Part shown: in pieces, positions 8,686 to 16,791 of the stretch
Position numbering within the stretch: position 1 is the stretch's first letter
How the letters are laid out: each line of letters starts with the position of its first letter
Origin: Devosia sp. A16
Lineage (GTDB): Bacteria; Pseudomonadota; Alphaproteobacteria; Rhizobiales; Devosiaceae
Length of the DNA: 64,000 nucleotides
NCBI RefSeq assembly: GCF_001402915.1
Contig: NZ_CP012945.1
Location: 1,961,501-2,025,500 of the forward strand
Reading direction: 5' to 3'
Program-made: the position numbers and the translations under genes
Notes under the pieces: generated by a model
The model's input: only the letters and a program-made list of their open reading frames with translations
What the model was told of the DNA's origin: nothing
Database searches by the model: none

Positions 8686-8928
8686 ATGAGCGACGACAAC
8701 CAAGACAACAAGAAGCCCGGCCTGTTCACCATGCCGTGGTTCAAGCCGCTGTACCGGCGGGTGATCCTCATCGCCATCATCGCGGGGTGGTGCGCCTGGG
8801 AGTGGCTCTACACCCACGACCAGTTCTGGGGCCTCATCACGCTGGCGGCGCTGGCCTATGGCGTCTGGACCTTCTTCATCAACTTCGAGAACGAGCTCAA
8901 GAAGATCGATGGCAAACCTAAGAGCTAG
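8686..8928 (+). CDS. Small membrane protein inside the iol operon, unknown function
   Basis: This 80-residue protein has a polar N terminus (MSDDNQDNKKPGLF), two hydrophobic segments (about residues 24-41 and 45-63) and a charged C terminus (ENELKKIDGKPKS). ATG at 8686 was chosen over an in-frame GTG at 8677; neither has a strong ribosome binding site. Its 3' end overlaps iolB by 20 bp, which suggests translational coupling. I do not recognise the family. Its place between iolE and iolB suggests a role linked to inositol metabolism or transport, but that is only context. Confidence 0.7.
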   Translation: MSDDNQDNKKPGLFTMPWFKPLYRRVILIAIIAGWCAWEWLYTHDQFWGLITLAALAYGVWTFFINFENELKKIDGKPKS

Positions 8929-9703
8929 GCCGGCGGCAGCACAGGGCCACGTCCACCACATCACCCCTGAGAGCGCCGGCTGGACCTATGTCGGGTTCGA
9001 CCTGCACAAGCTGCCCAATGTCGGCGACGTGGCGCATGGCGGCGGTGACGACCGCGAGGTCTGCATCGTCCTGATCTCGGGCCGGGCCAATGTGAATGTC
9101 GACGGACAGGATTTCCTCGTCGGTGGCCGCATGAGCCCGTTCGAGGGGCCCGGCTACTCGGTCTATGCGCCGGCTGGCGCGGCCTGGCGCATCGAAGCGC
9201 TGACGCCGCTCGAGGTTGCGGTCTGCTCGGCGCCCGGTGTGCGTGGCGCACGGCCGCCGCGGGTGATCGGTCCTGGGGATGTCGAAAAGCTGACCCGCGG
9301 CACGGGCACCAACACCCGCTACCCCACCAACATCCTGCCCGAAACAGCGCCCGCGGACTCGTTGCTGGTGGTCGAGGTGATCACTCCGGGCGGCCACACC
9401 TCGAGCTACCCGCCGCACCGTCACGACGAGGACGACCTGCCCCGGCAGAGTTTTCTCGAGGAAACCTATTACCACCGGTTCAGCAAACCCCAGGGGTTCG
9501 GCTTTCAGCGCGTCTACACCGACGATCGCTCGCTCGACGAGACCATGTTGATCGAAGACGGCGACGTGGTGCTGGTGCCGCGCGGCTATCATCCGGTGGC
9601 GGCGGTGGCCGGCTACGACATTTACTATCTCAACGTCATGGCCGGGCCGAAGCGGACCTGGAAGTTCTACAACGCGCCCGAGCATGAGTGGATGCTGGGG
9701 TAG
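8909..9703 (+). CDS. iolB: 5-deoxy-glucuronate isomerase (IolB)
   Basis: Converts 5-deoxy-D-glucuronate to 5-dehydro-2-deoxy-D-gluconate, the substrate of IolC. The 264-residue bicupin shows the C-terminal motif TSSYPPHRHDEDDLP (metal-binding histidines and glutamate) and a later GYHPVAAVAGYDIYYLNVMAG, both typical of IolB. ATG at 8909 was chosen because the extra upstream residues lie wholly inside the preceding gene in another frame. It overlaps that gene by 20 bp. It completes the iolCDEB set. Confidence 0.93.
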   Translation: MANLRARPAAAQGHVHHITPESAGWTYVGFDLHKLPNVGDVAHGGGDDREVCIVLISGRANVNVDGQDFLVGGRMSPFEGPGYSVYAPAGAAWRIEALTPLEVAVCSAPGVRGARPPRVIGPGDVEKLTRGTGTNTRYPTNILPETAPADSLLVVEVITPGGHTSSYPPHRHDEDDLPRQSFLEETYYHRFSKPQGFGFQRVYTDDRSLDETMLIEDGDVVLVPRGYHPVAAVAGYDIYYLNVMAGPKRTWKFYNAPEHEWMLG

Positions 9704-9734
9704 CACCTCCACCGATAGCCTGGTGCGGGAAGAG

Positions 9735-9863
9735 TACCCCCACCCCTGTCCCCTCCCCGCAAGGGGGAGGGAGACGCTCTCAGAACCGACTGAGCTATTG
9801 GGACGAAGACTTGCAAGCGCAGGTCTCCTCCCCCTGAACGGGGGAGGGACAGGGTGGGGGTGA
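9735..9863. repeat. Inverted-repeat intergenic element, family A
   Basis: The left arm starts ACCCCCACCCCTGTCCCCTC and continues with a GCAA tetraloop-like CTCCCCGCAAGGGGGAG. The right arm ends CAGGGTGGGGGTGA. The left 40 bp is nearly identical to the element at 5496. It lies downstream of iolB and could act as the operon terminator or as an mRNA-stabilising hairpin. Confidence 0.75.
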
Positions 9864-9934
9864 GTTGTGCGCACCAGCCTCTCCGTAACCCTCCCGACCC
9901 TAACCTCTTGACCCCGCGCGTCCCCGCGTGCATC

Positions 9935-9958
9935 GCTCCGCGACTTTGTTTTCGGAGC
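9935..9958 (+). promoter_or_regulatory. Possible hairpin hiding the purU ribosome binding site
   Basis: GCTCCG at 9935-9940 is the perfect complement of CGGAGC at 9953-9958, with a 12-base loop. The downstream arm contains the GGAG that serves purU, whose ATG is at 9964. The stem is short, so this may be chance. Confidence 0.25.
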
Positions 9959-9963
9959 CCGTC

Positions 9964-10815
9964 ATGTCGTCCAATTTCGTTCTCACCCTCTCCTGTGCCG
10001 ATCGGCCGGGGATCGTTGCCGCGGTGACCACGGAACTGGCGGGCCTCGGTTGCAACATCGCCGAATCCAACCAGTTCTGGGACAAGGAGACCGGCCAGTT
10101 CTTCATGCGGCTGGCCTTCACCGCTCCCGACGGGGTCGACCGCGATGCGCTGGAACGCGGGCTGAAGCCGGCGGTCGAGCGCTTCGGCATGCGCACCACG
10201 CTGGTCGATGAGGCCAAAAAGAAGAAGATCCTGGTGATGGTTTCGAAGTTCGACCACACCCTGCTGCACCTGCTCTACCAGATCCGCGTCGGCTGGCTCG
10301 ATGCCGAGGTGGTGGCGATCGTCTCCAACCACGAGGACAGCCGGAAGACCGCCGATTACGAGGGCATTCCCTTCCACCTGCTGCCGGTCGGCAAGGACAA
10401 CAAGGCGGCGCAGGAAGAACAGGTGATCGCCCTGTTCAAGGAGACCGGCGCCGATCTGGTGGTGCTGGCCCGCTACATGCAGATTCTCAGCGACAAGTTC
10501 GCCACCCGGCTCTACGGGCAGATCATCAACATCCACCACTCGTTCCTGCCCAGCTTCAAGGGCGCCAAGCCCTACCACCAGGCGCACGAGCGCGGCGTCA
10601 AGATCATCGGCGCCACCGCGCACTACGTGACGCCGGAGCTGGACGAGGGCCCGATCATCGAGCAGGAAACCGCGCGGGTGACCCACGCCTTCAGCCCCGA
10701 CGACCTGGTGGCCGCCGGGCGCGACGTGGAGTCCCGCGTGCTCGCCCGTGCCGTAAAACTCCACCTCGAGAGTCGGGTGATGCTGAACGGGCGAAAGACC
10801 GTGGTGTTCGGGTAG
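9964..10815 (+). CDS. purU: Formyltetrahydrofolate deformylase (PurU)
   Basis: Hydrolyses 10-formyl-tetrahydrofolate to formate and tetrahydrofolate, balancing one-carbon pools. The 283-residue protein has an N-terminal ACT domain (about 5-80, starting LTLSCADRPGIVAAV) and a formyltransferase domain (about 88-280). The catalytic triad residues are visible as Asn189 and His191 (in INIHHSF) and Asp227 (in TPELDEGPI). ATG at 9964 has GGAG upstream and gives the usual length; a longer reading adds 12 residues. It stands alone between two repeat elements. Confidence 0.95.
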   Translation: MSSNFVLTLSCADRPGIVAAVTTELAGLGCNIAESNQFWDKETGQFFMRLAFTAPDGVDRDALERGLKPAVERFGMRTTLVDEAKKKKILVMVSKFDHTLLHLLYQIRVGWLDAEVVAIVSNHEDSRKTADYEGIPFHLLPVGKDNKAAQEEQVIALFKETGADLVVLARYMQILSDKFATRLYGQIINIHHSFLPSFKGAKPYHQAHERGVKIIGATAHYVTPELDEGPIIEQETARVTHAFSPDDLVAAGRDVESRVLARAVKLHLESRVMLNGRKTVVFG

Positions 10816-10828
10816 GCTGGTGCGTGGG

Positions 10829-10993
10829 CCCTCCCCCACCCGGCTTCGCTACGGCTTCGCCTAGCTGCGCTACCCTCCCCACAAGGGGGAGGGATGGGCG
10901 GAACCGAACCGCTGCAGTCGGCTCTCCCTCCCCTTGATGGGGAGGGTAGTGAAGCATGGCAGCGTGCCGCCTAGCGGAACTGGGTGGGGTGGA
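10829..10993. repeat. Inverted-repeat intergenic element, family B
   Basis: CCCTCCCCCACCC at the left and ACTGGGTGGGGTGG at the right form the outer arms. Inside are GGCTTCGCCTAGCTGCGCTA, which closely matches the element at 7500-7664, and two CTCCCC/GGGGAG hairpins. It fills the gap between purU and the convergent NmrA-like gene. Confidence 0.65.
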
Positions 10994-11016
10994 GCAGGAC
11001 ACACGGAGCGCTGCAC

Positions 11017-11898
11017 TCAAGCCGTCTGCGTCAGCGCCGCCTTGTTGGCCTCGAGGAAGGCCTTCAGCCCCTGCGGCTTGGTGCCCCACAAGGTCTCCAC
11101 CGCATTGGTGGTAAGCGCCACGCGCCCGAGCCGGGTATTGGCGTCGAACGGCACGATGAAGCCCTGGACCACCGGCTCGGGCACGCCCGCAGCGATGGCG
11201 CCGGCGGCCAGTTGCTCGTCGGTGACGTCGACCACTTCGATCGGCTTGCCGGTGACCTCCGAAGCGACGGCGGCGATCTCGCGCGTGCTGAGGGCCACAG
11301 GACCGGTGACGGTCAGTGTCCGACTGGCATCGCCTGCGAGCAACGCACCGGCAGCGGCCCGCGCCGTATCCTCGCGGGAGACATGCGCCAGGGTGCCGGC
11401 GCCCGCCGAGGTGTACCACTTGCCTGAATTGAGCGCCGGCGGCAGCGAGTTCAGCAGGTTCTCGCTGTACCAGTTCATCCGCAGGATCGTGTAGCCGATG
11501 CCGGAAGCCTTGATTGCCTCCTCGGTGCCGAAATGCTCGGACGCGAACGGGATCGGCGAGGTCGGCTCGGGCGCCGGCATCGAGGTATAGACGATGTGCT
11601 TGACGCCTGCGGCCTTGGCGGCGGCGACGGCGCTGGTCTGCAGCGCCGTGCGCACCGGGCCGAGCACGTCGGTCGAGATCAGCAGCAGGCGGTCGACGCC
11701 CTCGAGCGCCTTGATGAAACCGGGCACGTCGCCATAGTCCGCCTTGCGGGTTTCGATGCCGGCAAAGCTCAGTTTCTCCGGGTGGCGCGAGCCGGCGATA
11801 AGCTTGCCGTCATAGCCGCGCTCCAGCAGCAGCTCGACGACGCGGCGGCCCAGCTTGCCGCCGGCGCCGGCAACGAACAGGGTGGGGGAAGTGGTCAT
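11017..11898 (-). CDS. NmrA/QorB-like NAD(P)H-dependent reductase
   Basis: The 293-residue atypical SDR has an N-terminal Rossmann motif VAGAGGKLGRRVVE and the segment VKHIVYTSMPAPE followed by GYTILRMNWYSENLL. This pattern is seen in QorB-type quinone oxidoreductases and NmrA-like redox-sensing proteins. The ATG follows GGAGACTCCGCAA. It is divergent from an HxlR regulator with a 113-bp shared region. That is a common arrangement for reductases induced by quinones, aldehydes or electrophiles, so such a role is inferred. The exact substrate is unknown. Confidence 0.85.
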   Translation of the reverse strand: MTTSPTLFVAGAGGKLGRRVVELLLERGYDGKLIAGSRHPEKLSFAGIETRKADYGDVPGFIKALEGVDRLLLISTDVLGPVRTALQTSAVAAAKAAGVKHIVYTSMPAPEPTSPIPFASEHFGTEEAIKASGIGYTILRMNWYSENLLNSLPPALNSGKWYTSAGAGTLAHVSREDTARAAAGALLAGDASRTLTVTGPVALSTREIAAVASEVTGKPIEVVDVTDEQLAAGAIAAGVPEPVVQGFIVPFDANTRLGRVALTTNAVETLWGTKPQGLKAFLEANKAALTQTA

Positions 11899-11917
11899 TT
11901 GCGGAGTCTCCGATAGG

Positions 11918-11946
11918 TTGTCTCTTTTTGAGACTACGTATACAAT
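11918..11946 (+). promoter_or_regulatory. Candidate sigma-70 promoter of the HxlR gene
   Basis: TTGTCT at 11918-11923 and TACAAT at 11941-11946 are 17 bp apart, a strong match to the housekeeping consensus. GTCTC-N5-GAGAC at 11920-11934 overlaps the -35 box and spacer and could be an operator. A second inverted repeat, ACTGCCG (11960-11966) and CGGCAGT (11972-11978), lies just downstream of the expected transcription start. Confidence 0.5.
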
Positions 11947-12011
11947 AGGAACTAACTCGACTGCCGCAAGACGGCAGTTTCAACGCCACTGGTTACCTTG
12001 AGGGAACCACC

Positions 12012-12404
12012 ATGTCCGGCACGCCGATTGCCCCGCTAACCAAGATCATGTCCGAATATGCCGACGCCTCGCAGTGCCCGGTTCGCAACGTGCTGGACCA
12101 GCTCGGCGACAAGTGGAGCGTGCTGATCATCAGTGCGCTGGCCGAACGTCCCTACCGCTTCGGCGAGTTGAAGCGCGAGATCAGCGACATTTCGCAGCGT
12201 ATGCTCACCCAGACGCTGCGCGACCTGCAGGCCGACGGACTGATCGAACGCACCGTGTTCCCCACCACGCCGCCCAGTGTCGAGTACAAGCTCAGCCCGA
12301 TGGGCCGCAGCTTCCTCGTGCCACTCTCGGCCATGGTCGATTGGGCGTTCGAGCACTTCCCGGCGATCCGGGTGGCGCGCGAGGAGTTCGCGAAGGCGGC
12401 TTAG
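12012..12404 (+). CDS. HxlR-family winged-helix regulator
   Basis: The 130-residue protein matches the HxlR family throughout: CPVRNVLDQLGDKWSVLIISAL near residues 22-43, the recognition region RFGELKREISDISQRMLTQTLRDLQADGLI, and the wing VEYKLSPMGRSF. The Cys at about residue 22 sits where several thiol-sensing relatives (YodB, HypR type) have their sensor cysteine. A redox or electrophile signal is therefore possible. It probably controls the divergent NmrA-like reductase and itself. Confidence 0.9.
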   Translation: MSGTPIAPLTKIMSEYADASQCPVRNVLDQLGDKWSVLIISALAERPYRFGELKREISDISQRMLTQTLRDLQADGLIERTVFPTTPPSVEYKLSPMGRSFLVPLSAMVDWAFEHFPAIRVAREEFAKAA

Positions 12405-12420
12405 TGGTACTGACCGAAGC

Positions 12421-12545
12421 GGACGGCCCCCTCCCGGCCTCCCCATAAAGGGGGAGGTGAAGACCCGAGGCTCTGTCTTCGATCGTGCCAACACACGCGA
12501 TGCGGCACCTCCCCCTTCATGGGGGAGGATGGGAGGGGGCCGTCT
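12421..12545. repeat. Inverted-repeat intergenic element, family C
   Basis: The outer arms GGACGGCCCCCTCCC and GGGAGGGGGCCGTC enclose two inner hairpins (CTCCCC-ATAAA-GGGGGAG and CTCCCCCTTCATGGGGGAG). The element at 28074-28197 is a close copy. Even the non-hairpin linker is conserved (CGAGGCTCTGTC and GATCGTGCCAA), so this is a dispersed repeat rather than a chance terminator. Confidence 0.8.
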
Positions 12546-12594
12546 CTCTCAGTGATCCCTTGCCCTGTCCCGGCAAATCCCTCACAACCCGGCG

Positions 12595-13530
12595 GTGACC
12601 CGCTCCTCCCCCTTCACCGATCGCCGCCTCGTCGTCGCCATCGCGCTGCTCTGCTGTTTTCTCTGGGGCAGCGCCGTGCCGGCGGTGAAGATCGGCTACG
12701 GGCTGTTCGCCATCGCTCCGTCCGATACGGCTTCGCTGATGCTGTTTGCCGGGGTCCGCTTCTTTCTATCCGGGGTCATCCTGCTCGGCTGGTCGGCGCT
12801 GACCCGCAAGCCGATCGTCCAGACGCCGCGCCGCCTCGGACAGCTGGGGCTGCTCGGGCTGATCAGCACGGCCGGACAGTACCTGTTCTATTACATCGGC
12901 CTCGCCCACTCGACCGGCGTGAAAGTCTCGATCACCACCTCGACCAGCACCTTCTTTTCGGTGCTGATCGCGCATTTCCTCTACCGCGACGACAAGCTGA
13001 CGCCGCGCCGCATGCTTGGCTGCCTGCTCGGCTTTCTCGGCGTCGTGGCGGTCAATCTCGCGGCAACCGGCATCGACCTGCATGTCAGCCTCTTGGGAGA
13101 GGGCTTCATCGTCATCGCCGCGCTGCTCTTCTCGGTCGGCGGCGTCTACGGCAAGGGGCTGAGCGCCGATATGGATGCCGGGGTAATGACCGGCTGGCAG
13201 CTCCTGCTGGGCGGCGCCATGCTGGGGTTGGCCGGACTGGCGCTCGGGGGCCGGTTCGGCGCCTTCGGCCTCGAAGCGGCGCTGCTGCTGGGCTATCTGG
13301 CGGCGCTGTCGGCGGCGGCTTTCGCGCTCTGGAGCGTGCTGCTCAAGCACAACCCGGTCGGCTCGATCGCCATCTTCAACTGCGCCATCCCGATCTTCGG
13401 CGTGTTGCTGGCCGGCCTGTTCCTCGGCGAGAGCATCTTCGAATGGAAGAACCTCGTGGCTCTGCTGCTCGTCAGCGTGGGCATCTGGATGGTCACCACA
13501 CAGCAACCTGCCGCGCGGCGCACGAGCTGA
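12595..13530 (+). CDS. EamA-family (DMT superfamily) membrane transporter
   Basis: The 311-residue protein has about ten hydrophobic helices in two EamA halves (about residues 15-140 and 155-300), including the segment LLCCFLWGSAVPAVKIGYGLF near the N terminus. Family members usually export amino acids, metabolites or drugs across the inner membrane; the substrate is unknown here. It starts with GTG at 12595, without a clear ribosome binding site, so the start is uncertain. It is not obviously in an operon with its neighbours. Confidence 0.85.
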   Translation: MTRSSPFTDRRLVVAIALLCCFLWGSAVPAVKIGYGLFAIAPSDTASLMLFAGVRFFLSGVILLGWSALTRKPIVQTPRRLGQLGLLGLISTAGQYLFYYIGLAHSTGVKVSITTSTSTFFSVLIAHFLYRDDKLTPRRMLGCLLGFLGVVAVNLAATGIDLHVSLLGEGFIVIAALLFSVGGVYGKGLSADMDAGVMTGWQLLLGGAMLGLAGLALGGRFGAFGLEAALLLGYLAALSAAAFALWSVLLKHNPVGSIAIFNCAIPIFGVLLAGLFLGESIFEWKNLVALLLVSVGIWMVTTQQPAARRTS

Positions 13531-13616
13531 GCCGAAGGGCGGCATTTTCGCGGTCGGCATAGCAGAGTGTTTACCGGCGAGGGCTAGTCGAGGGCCATTT
13601 GCCGGATTTGGCTCCC

Positions 13617-14822
13617 ATGCATCTCATGCTGATCCCGCCGATCGTCCTGGCTGCCTTCGCCATGTCGCTGGGCGGCATGTGGCTGATCGACCGCCGCCGG
13701 CTGCACCTCTTGCTGTTGGCTGGCGGCTTTGCCGGCTTCGGCACGGCGATCCTGGTGCAGGTACTGGAACTGCCGCCGCAATCCGCCTTCAGCTCGGTGG
13801 TCTCGGCCACCCTCTATGCTGCCGGCGCGACGCTGTTCTCGCTCGGGGTCATCTGGCGCTCCGAACGGCGCGGCCTCCCGATACCGCTGCTGGTGCTGCC
13901 GCTCGTCCTCGTCGCGACGTTGGCCTGGTTCAGCTATGTCGACGACCAGTTGCTGGTGCGCATCTACGTGCTGAACTTCGGTCTCGGTCTGATCGGCATT
14001 GTCGGAACCTGGTATGCGCGCCGGCTGGTGGATGGCAGCGTCGCCGAACGTACGCTGTTCTGGCTGCAATTGACGCTGGCGCTGCATTTCTTTCCGCGCA
14101 CCCTGCTCGCCGTGGGCCGGCTCGGCAGCGGCATCTCGGACCCCCAGCGCTTCGGCGGCAGCGATTTCTGGATCCTCACCCTCTATGCCGGTGCGGTCCT
14201 CGGCGTGGTGATCGGCATCGGCGTGGTGCTGGTGACTGCGGCCGACCTCATGGCCGGGCTGCAGCGGGAACGCGACACCGATGCCTTGACCGGCGCGCTC
14301 AATCGCCGCGGCCTCGAAGCACATGCCGGCGCTTTGCTGGAGCAGCCGGTCTTTCGCCCCATCGCCCTGATCGCCTGCGACATCGACCACTTCAAGGCGA
14401 TCAACGATCAGTTCGGCCATCACGCGGGCGACCTGGTGCTGCAGCACATCGGCACGCTGCTGCGGGCGAACTGCCGCGCCACCGACATCGTCGCGCGGAT
14501 CGGCGGCGAGGAGTTCGTCGTGGCGCTGCCCAATACCACCGCCGCGGAGGGCTTCGAGCTGGCCGAGCGGCTCCGTCGGCTGGTCGCCGAGACTGCGGGC
14601 AGCCATGCCCCGTCGGTCACCTGCAGCTTTGGCGTGGCCGAGCTGCAGGACCACGATGCAGACATCTGGGCCGGCCTGCAGCGCGCCGATCGGCAGCTAT
14701 ATGCGGCCAAGCATGCCGGCCGGAACCGCACCGCTGTCGAACTGCTGGGCGCGTCCGTGGCTGGCGTCGTGGCAATGGGCGAGAGCCCGCGCCTCGTCGC
14801 CTCGGCACCCGGCCGCGGCTGA
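13617..14822 (+). CDS. Membrane-bound diguanylate cyclase (GGDEF protein)
   Basis: Makes the second messenger c-di-GMP. The protein of about 401 residues has six or seven predicted transmembrane helices in residues 1-220 and a GGDEF domain in the rest. The active-site motif is GGEEF at 296-300. An intact inhibitory I-site, RATD, lies exactly five residues upstream, so product inhibition is expected. The N-terminal membrane part is an unclassified sensor region. ATG at 13617 is used here; an in-frame TTG at 13599 with GAGG upstream is a real alternative. It ends four bases before the convergent cysA. Confidence 0.9.
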   Translation: MHLMLIPPIVLAAFAMSLGGMWLIDRRRLHLLLLAGGFAGFGTAILVQVLELPPQSAFSSVVSATLYAAGATLFSLGVIWRSERRGLPIPLLVLPLVLVATLAWFSYVDDQLLVRIYVLNFGLGLIGIVGTWYARRLVDGSVAERTLFWLQLTLALHFFPRTLLAVGRLGSGISDPQRFGGSDFWILTLYAGAVLGVVIGIGVVLVTAADLMAGLQRERDTDALTGALNRRGLEAHAGALLEQPVFRPIALIACDIDHFKAINDQFGHHAGDLVLQHIGTLLRANCRATDIVARIGGEEFVVALPNTTAAEGFELAERLRRLVAETAGSHAPSVTCSFGVAELQDHDADIWAGLQRADRQLYAAKHAGRNRTAVELLGASVAGVVAMGESPRLVASAPGRG

Positions 14823-14825
14823 ACC

Positions 14826-15863
14826 TCAGGCCTGCGGGAACACCCGCCAGCGCTTCGGGCGGAAGGCGATGCGGGTCTTCTCTCCCGCCGGATGGTCGAA
14901 CGGCAGGTCGACTTCGACACGCTCGGGCAGGCCGCCAATCTCGAGCTCGACGCGACGGGTGCCGCCCACACGGCGCGATGCGGCAACGACGCCGGCCAAA
15001 GCCGCGCCATCCTCGACCAGTTCCACGTCGTGCGGCCGGAAGAACAGCTTGGCCGCCCCGGCGGCGTCGTTGGGCGCCGGGAGCCCGATGGCGCGGCCGC
15101 CGACCCACAGCTCATGGTTCTCCACCGCGACCGGGATCGAGCTCGATTCCCCGATGAACGAGAAGACGAACGGCGAATTCGGACGATCGTAGACATCGTC
15201 GGGCGTGCCGACCTGCTCGATCTTGCCCTGGCTCATCACCACCAGCCGGTCGGCCAGCTCCAGCGCCTCTTCCTGGTCGTGCGTCACGAACACCGTGGTG
15301 TGCCCGGTGCGGTCATGGATCTCGCGCAGCCATTTCCTGAGCTCCTTGCGCACCTGTGCGTCGAGCGCGCCGAACGGCTCGTCGAGCAGCAGCACGCGCG
15401 GCTCGATGGCCAGCGCCCGCGCCAGCGCCACGCGCTGCCGCTGACCGCCGGAGAGCTGCTGCGGAAAGCGCTTCTCCAGCCCCTTCAGTTGCACCAGCTC
15501 GAGCAGCTCCATCGCCCGGCGGCGGATTTCCGCCTTTGGCGGCCGGGTCGCGCGCGGCCTTACCTTCAACCCGAATGAGATATTGTCCAGCACCGTCATG
15601 TTGCGGAACAGCGCGTAGGCCTGGAACACGAAGCCGACATTGCGCTCCTGCACGGTCTTGCTCGATGCATCTTCGTCGCCGAAGAAGATGCGGCCGGCGG
15701 TGGGCATCTCCAGCCCGGCGATGAGCCGCAGCAGTGTGGTCTTGCCCGAGCCGGAAGGACCGAGCAGCGCGATCAGTTCGCTCGATTTCACCTCGAGCGA
15801 CACGTCGTTGAGCGCGGGGTACTGCGAGAATTCCTTGCGGACGGTGTCGACGCGGATATCCAA
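14826..15863 (-). CDS. cysA: Sulfate/thiosulfate ABC transporter ATP-binding protein (CysA)
   Basis: ATPase subunit of the sulfate importer. The 345-residue protein has Walker A GPSGSGKTT at 35-43, the ABC signature LSGGQRQRVALARAL, Walker B RVLLLDEPFGALD and the switch histidine in VFVTHDQEEAL. A C-terminal TOBE-like regulatory domain follows (about 240-345). It is the last gene of sbp-cysT-cysW-cysA, 34 bp after cysW, and converges with a diguanylate cyclase gene. Confidence 0.94.
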   Translation of the reverse strand: MDIRVDTVRKEFSQYPALNDVSLEVKSSELIALLGPSGSGKTTLLRLIAGLEMPTAGRIFFGDEDASSKTVQERNVGFVFQAYALFRNMTVLDNISFGLKVRPRATRPPKAEIRRRAMELLELVQLKGLEKRFPQQLSGGQRQRVALARALAIEPRVLLLDEPFGALDAQVRKELRKWLREIHDRTGHTTVFVTHDQEEALELADRLVVMSQGKIEQVGTPDDVYDRPNSPFVFSFIGESSSIPVAVENHELWVGGRAIGLPAPNDAAGAAKLFFRPHDVELVEDGAALAGVVAASRRVGGTRRVELEIGGLPERVEVDLPFDHPAGEKTRIAFRPKRWRVFPQA

Positions 15864-15897
15864 ACTGGGAAGCCCTTTCAGTCTCTGGTCGGCACGC

Positions 15898-16791
15898 CTA
15901 GTGGCGGCGGGTGCCGGCGAGTTCGTCGCCGAAGCGGTACTCGAGGATGGTTTTGAACACCAGCGTCACCAGCGCCAGCATGGCAAGCAGCGAGGCGATC
16001 GCAAAGGCGGCGGCGAAATTGTACTCGTTGTAGAGGATTTCGATATCGAGCGGCATGGTGGTGGTCTTGCCGCGAATATGGCCCGATACCACCGACACTG
16101 CCCCGAACTCGCCCATGGCGCGGGCGTTGCACAGCAGCACCCCGTAGAGCAGCCCCCATTTGATGTTGGGCAGCGTCACCCGGGTGAAGGTCTGCCAGCC
16201 GGTGGCGCCGAGCGACAGCGCGGCTTCTTCGTCGGTATTGCCCTGGTCCTGCATCAAGGGGATCAGTTCGCGGGCGATGAACGGGAAGGTGACGAAGATC
16301 GTCGCCAGCACGATGCCCGGGACGGCAAAGATGATCTCGATATTGTAGGCCTTGAGCAGTGGATGGAGCGCGCTCTGCGCCCCGAACAGCAGCACGTAGA
16401 CCATACCGGAAACCACCGGCGAGACCGAGAACGGCAGGTCGATCAGCGTGGTGAGGAAGCTCTTGCCCCAGAACTCGTACTTGGCCACGCACCACGCCGC
16501 GGCGACGCCGAACACCAGGTTCAGCGGCACCGCAATGGCGGCAACCAGCAGTGTCAGGTAGATCGCCTGCTGCGATTGCCGATCGGCAAAGGCGGCGAAA
16601 TAGGTGTCGGCGCCCTTGCGGAAGGCCTCGGTGAACACCAGCACCAGCGGCAGCACCAGCACCGCCGCCATGAACACCACGGCAATCGCGATCAGCAACC
16701 GCCGCACCCAGGGCCGCTCGGTGGTCGGGCGGGTGTGGTCGGTGGGCAGGATCACCCGCCGGCTGTCATAGACGACATCTGGCTCAAACAT
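15898..16791 (-). CDS. cysW: Sulfate ABC transporter permease (CysW)
   Basis: One of two membrane channel subunits of the sulfate importer. The 297-residue protein has six hydrophobic helices and the permease EAA-type loop (SLGATGWQTFTRVTLPNIKWG), which contacts CysA. It begins MFEPDVVYDSRRVILP, a normal CysW cytoplasmic start. Its ATG overlaps the end of cysT by 8 bp, showing tight coupling. Confidence 0.93.
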   Translation of the reverse strand: MFEPDVVYDSRRVILPTDHTRPTTERPWVRRLLIAIAVVFMAAVLVLPLVLVFTEAFRKGADTYFAAFADRQSQQAIYLTLLVAAIAVPLNLVFGVAAAWCVAKYEFWGKSFLTTLIDLPFSVSPVVSGMVYVLLFGAQSALHPLLKAYNIEIIFAVPGIVLATIFVTFPFIARELIPLMQDQGNTDEEAALSLGATGWQTFTRVTLPNIKWGLLYGVLLCNARAMGEFGAVSVVSGHIRGKTTTMPLDIEILYNEYNFAAAFAIASLLAMLALVTLVFKTILEYRFGDELAGTRRH

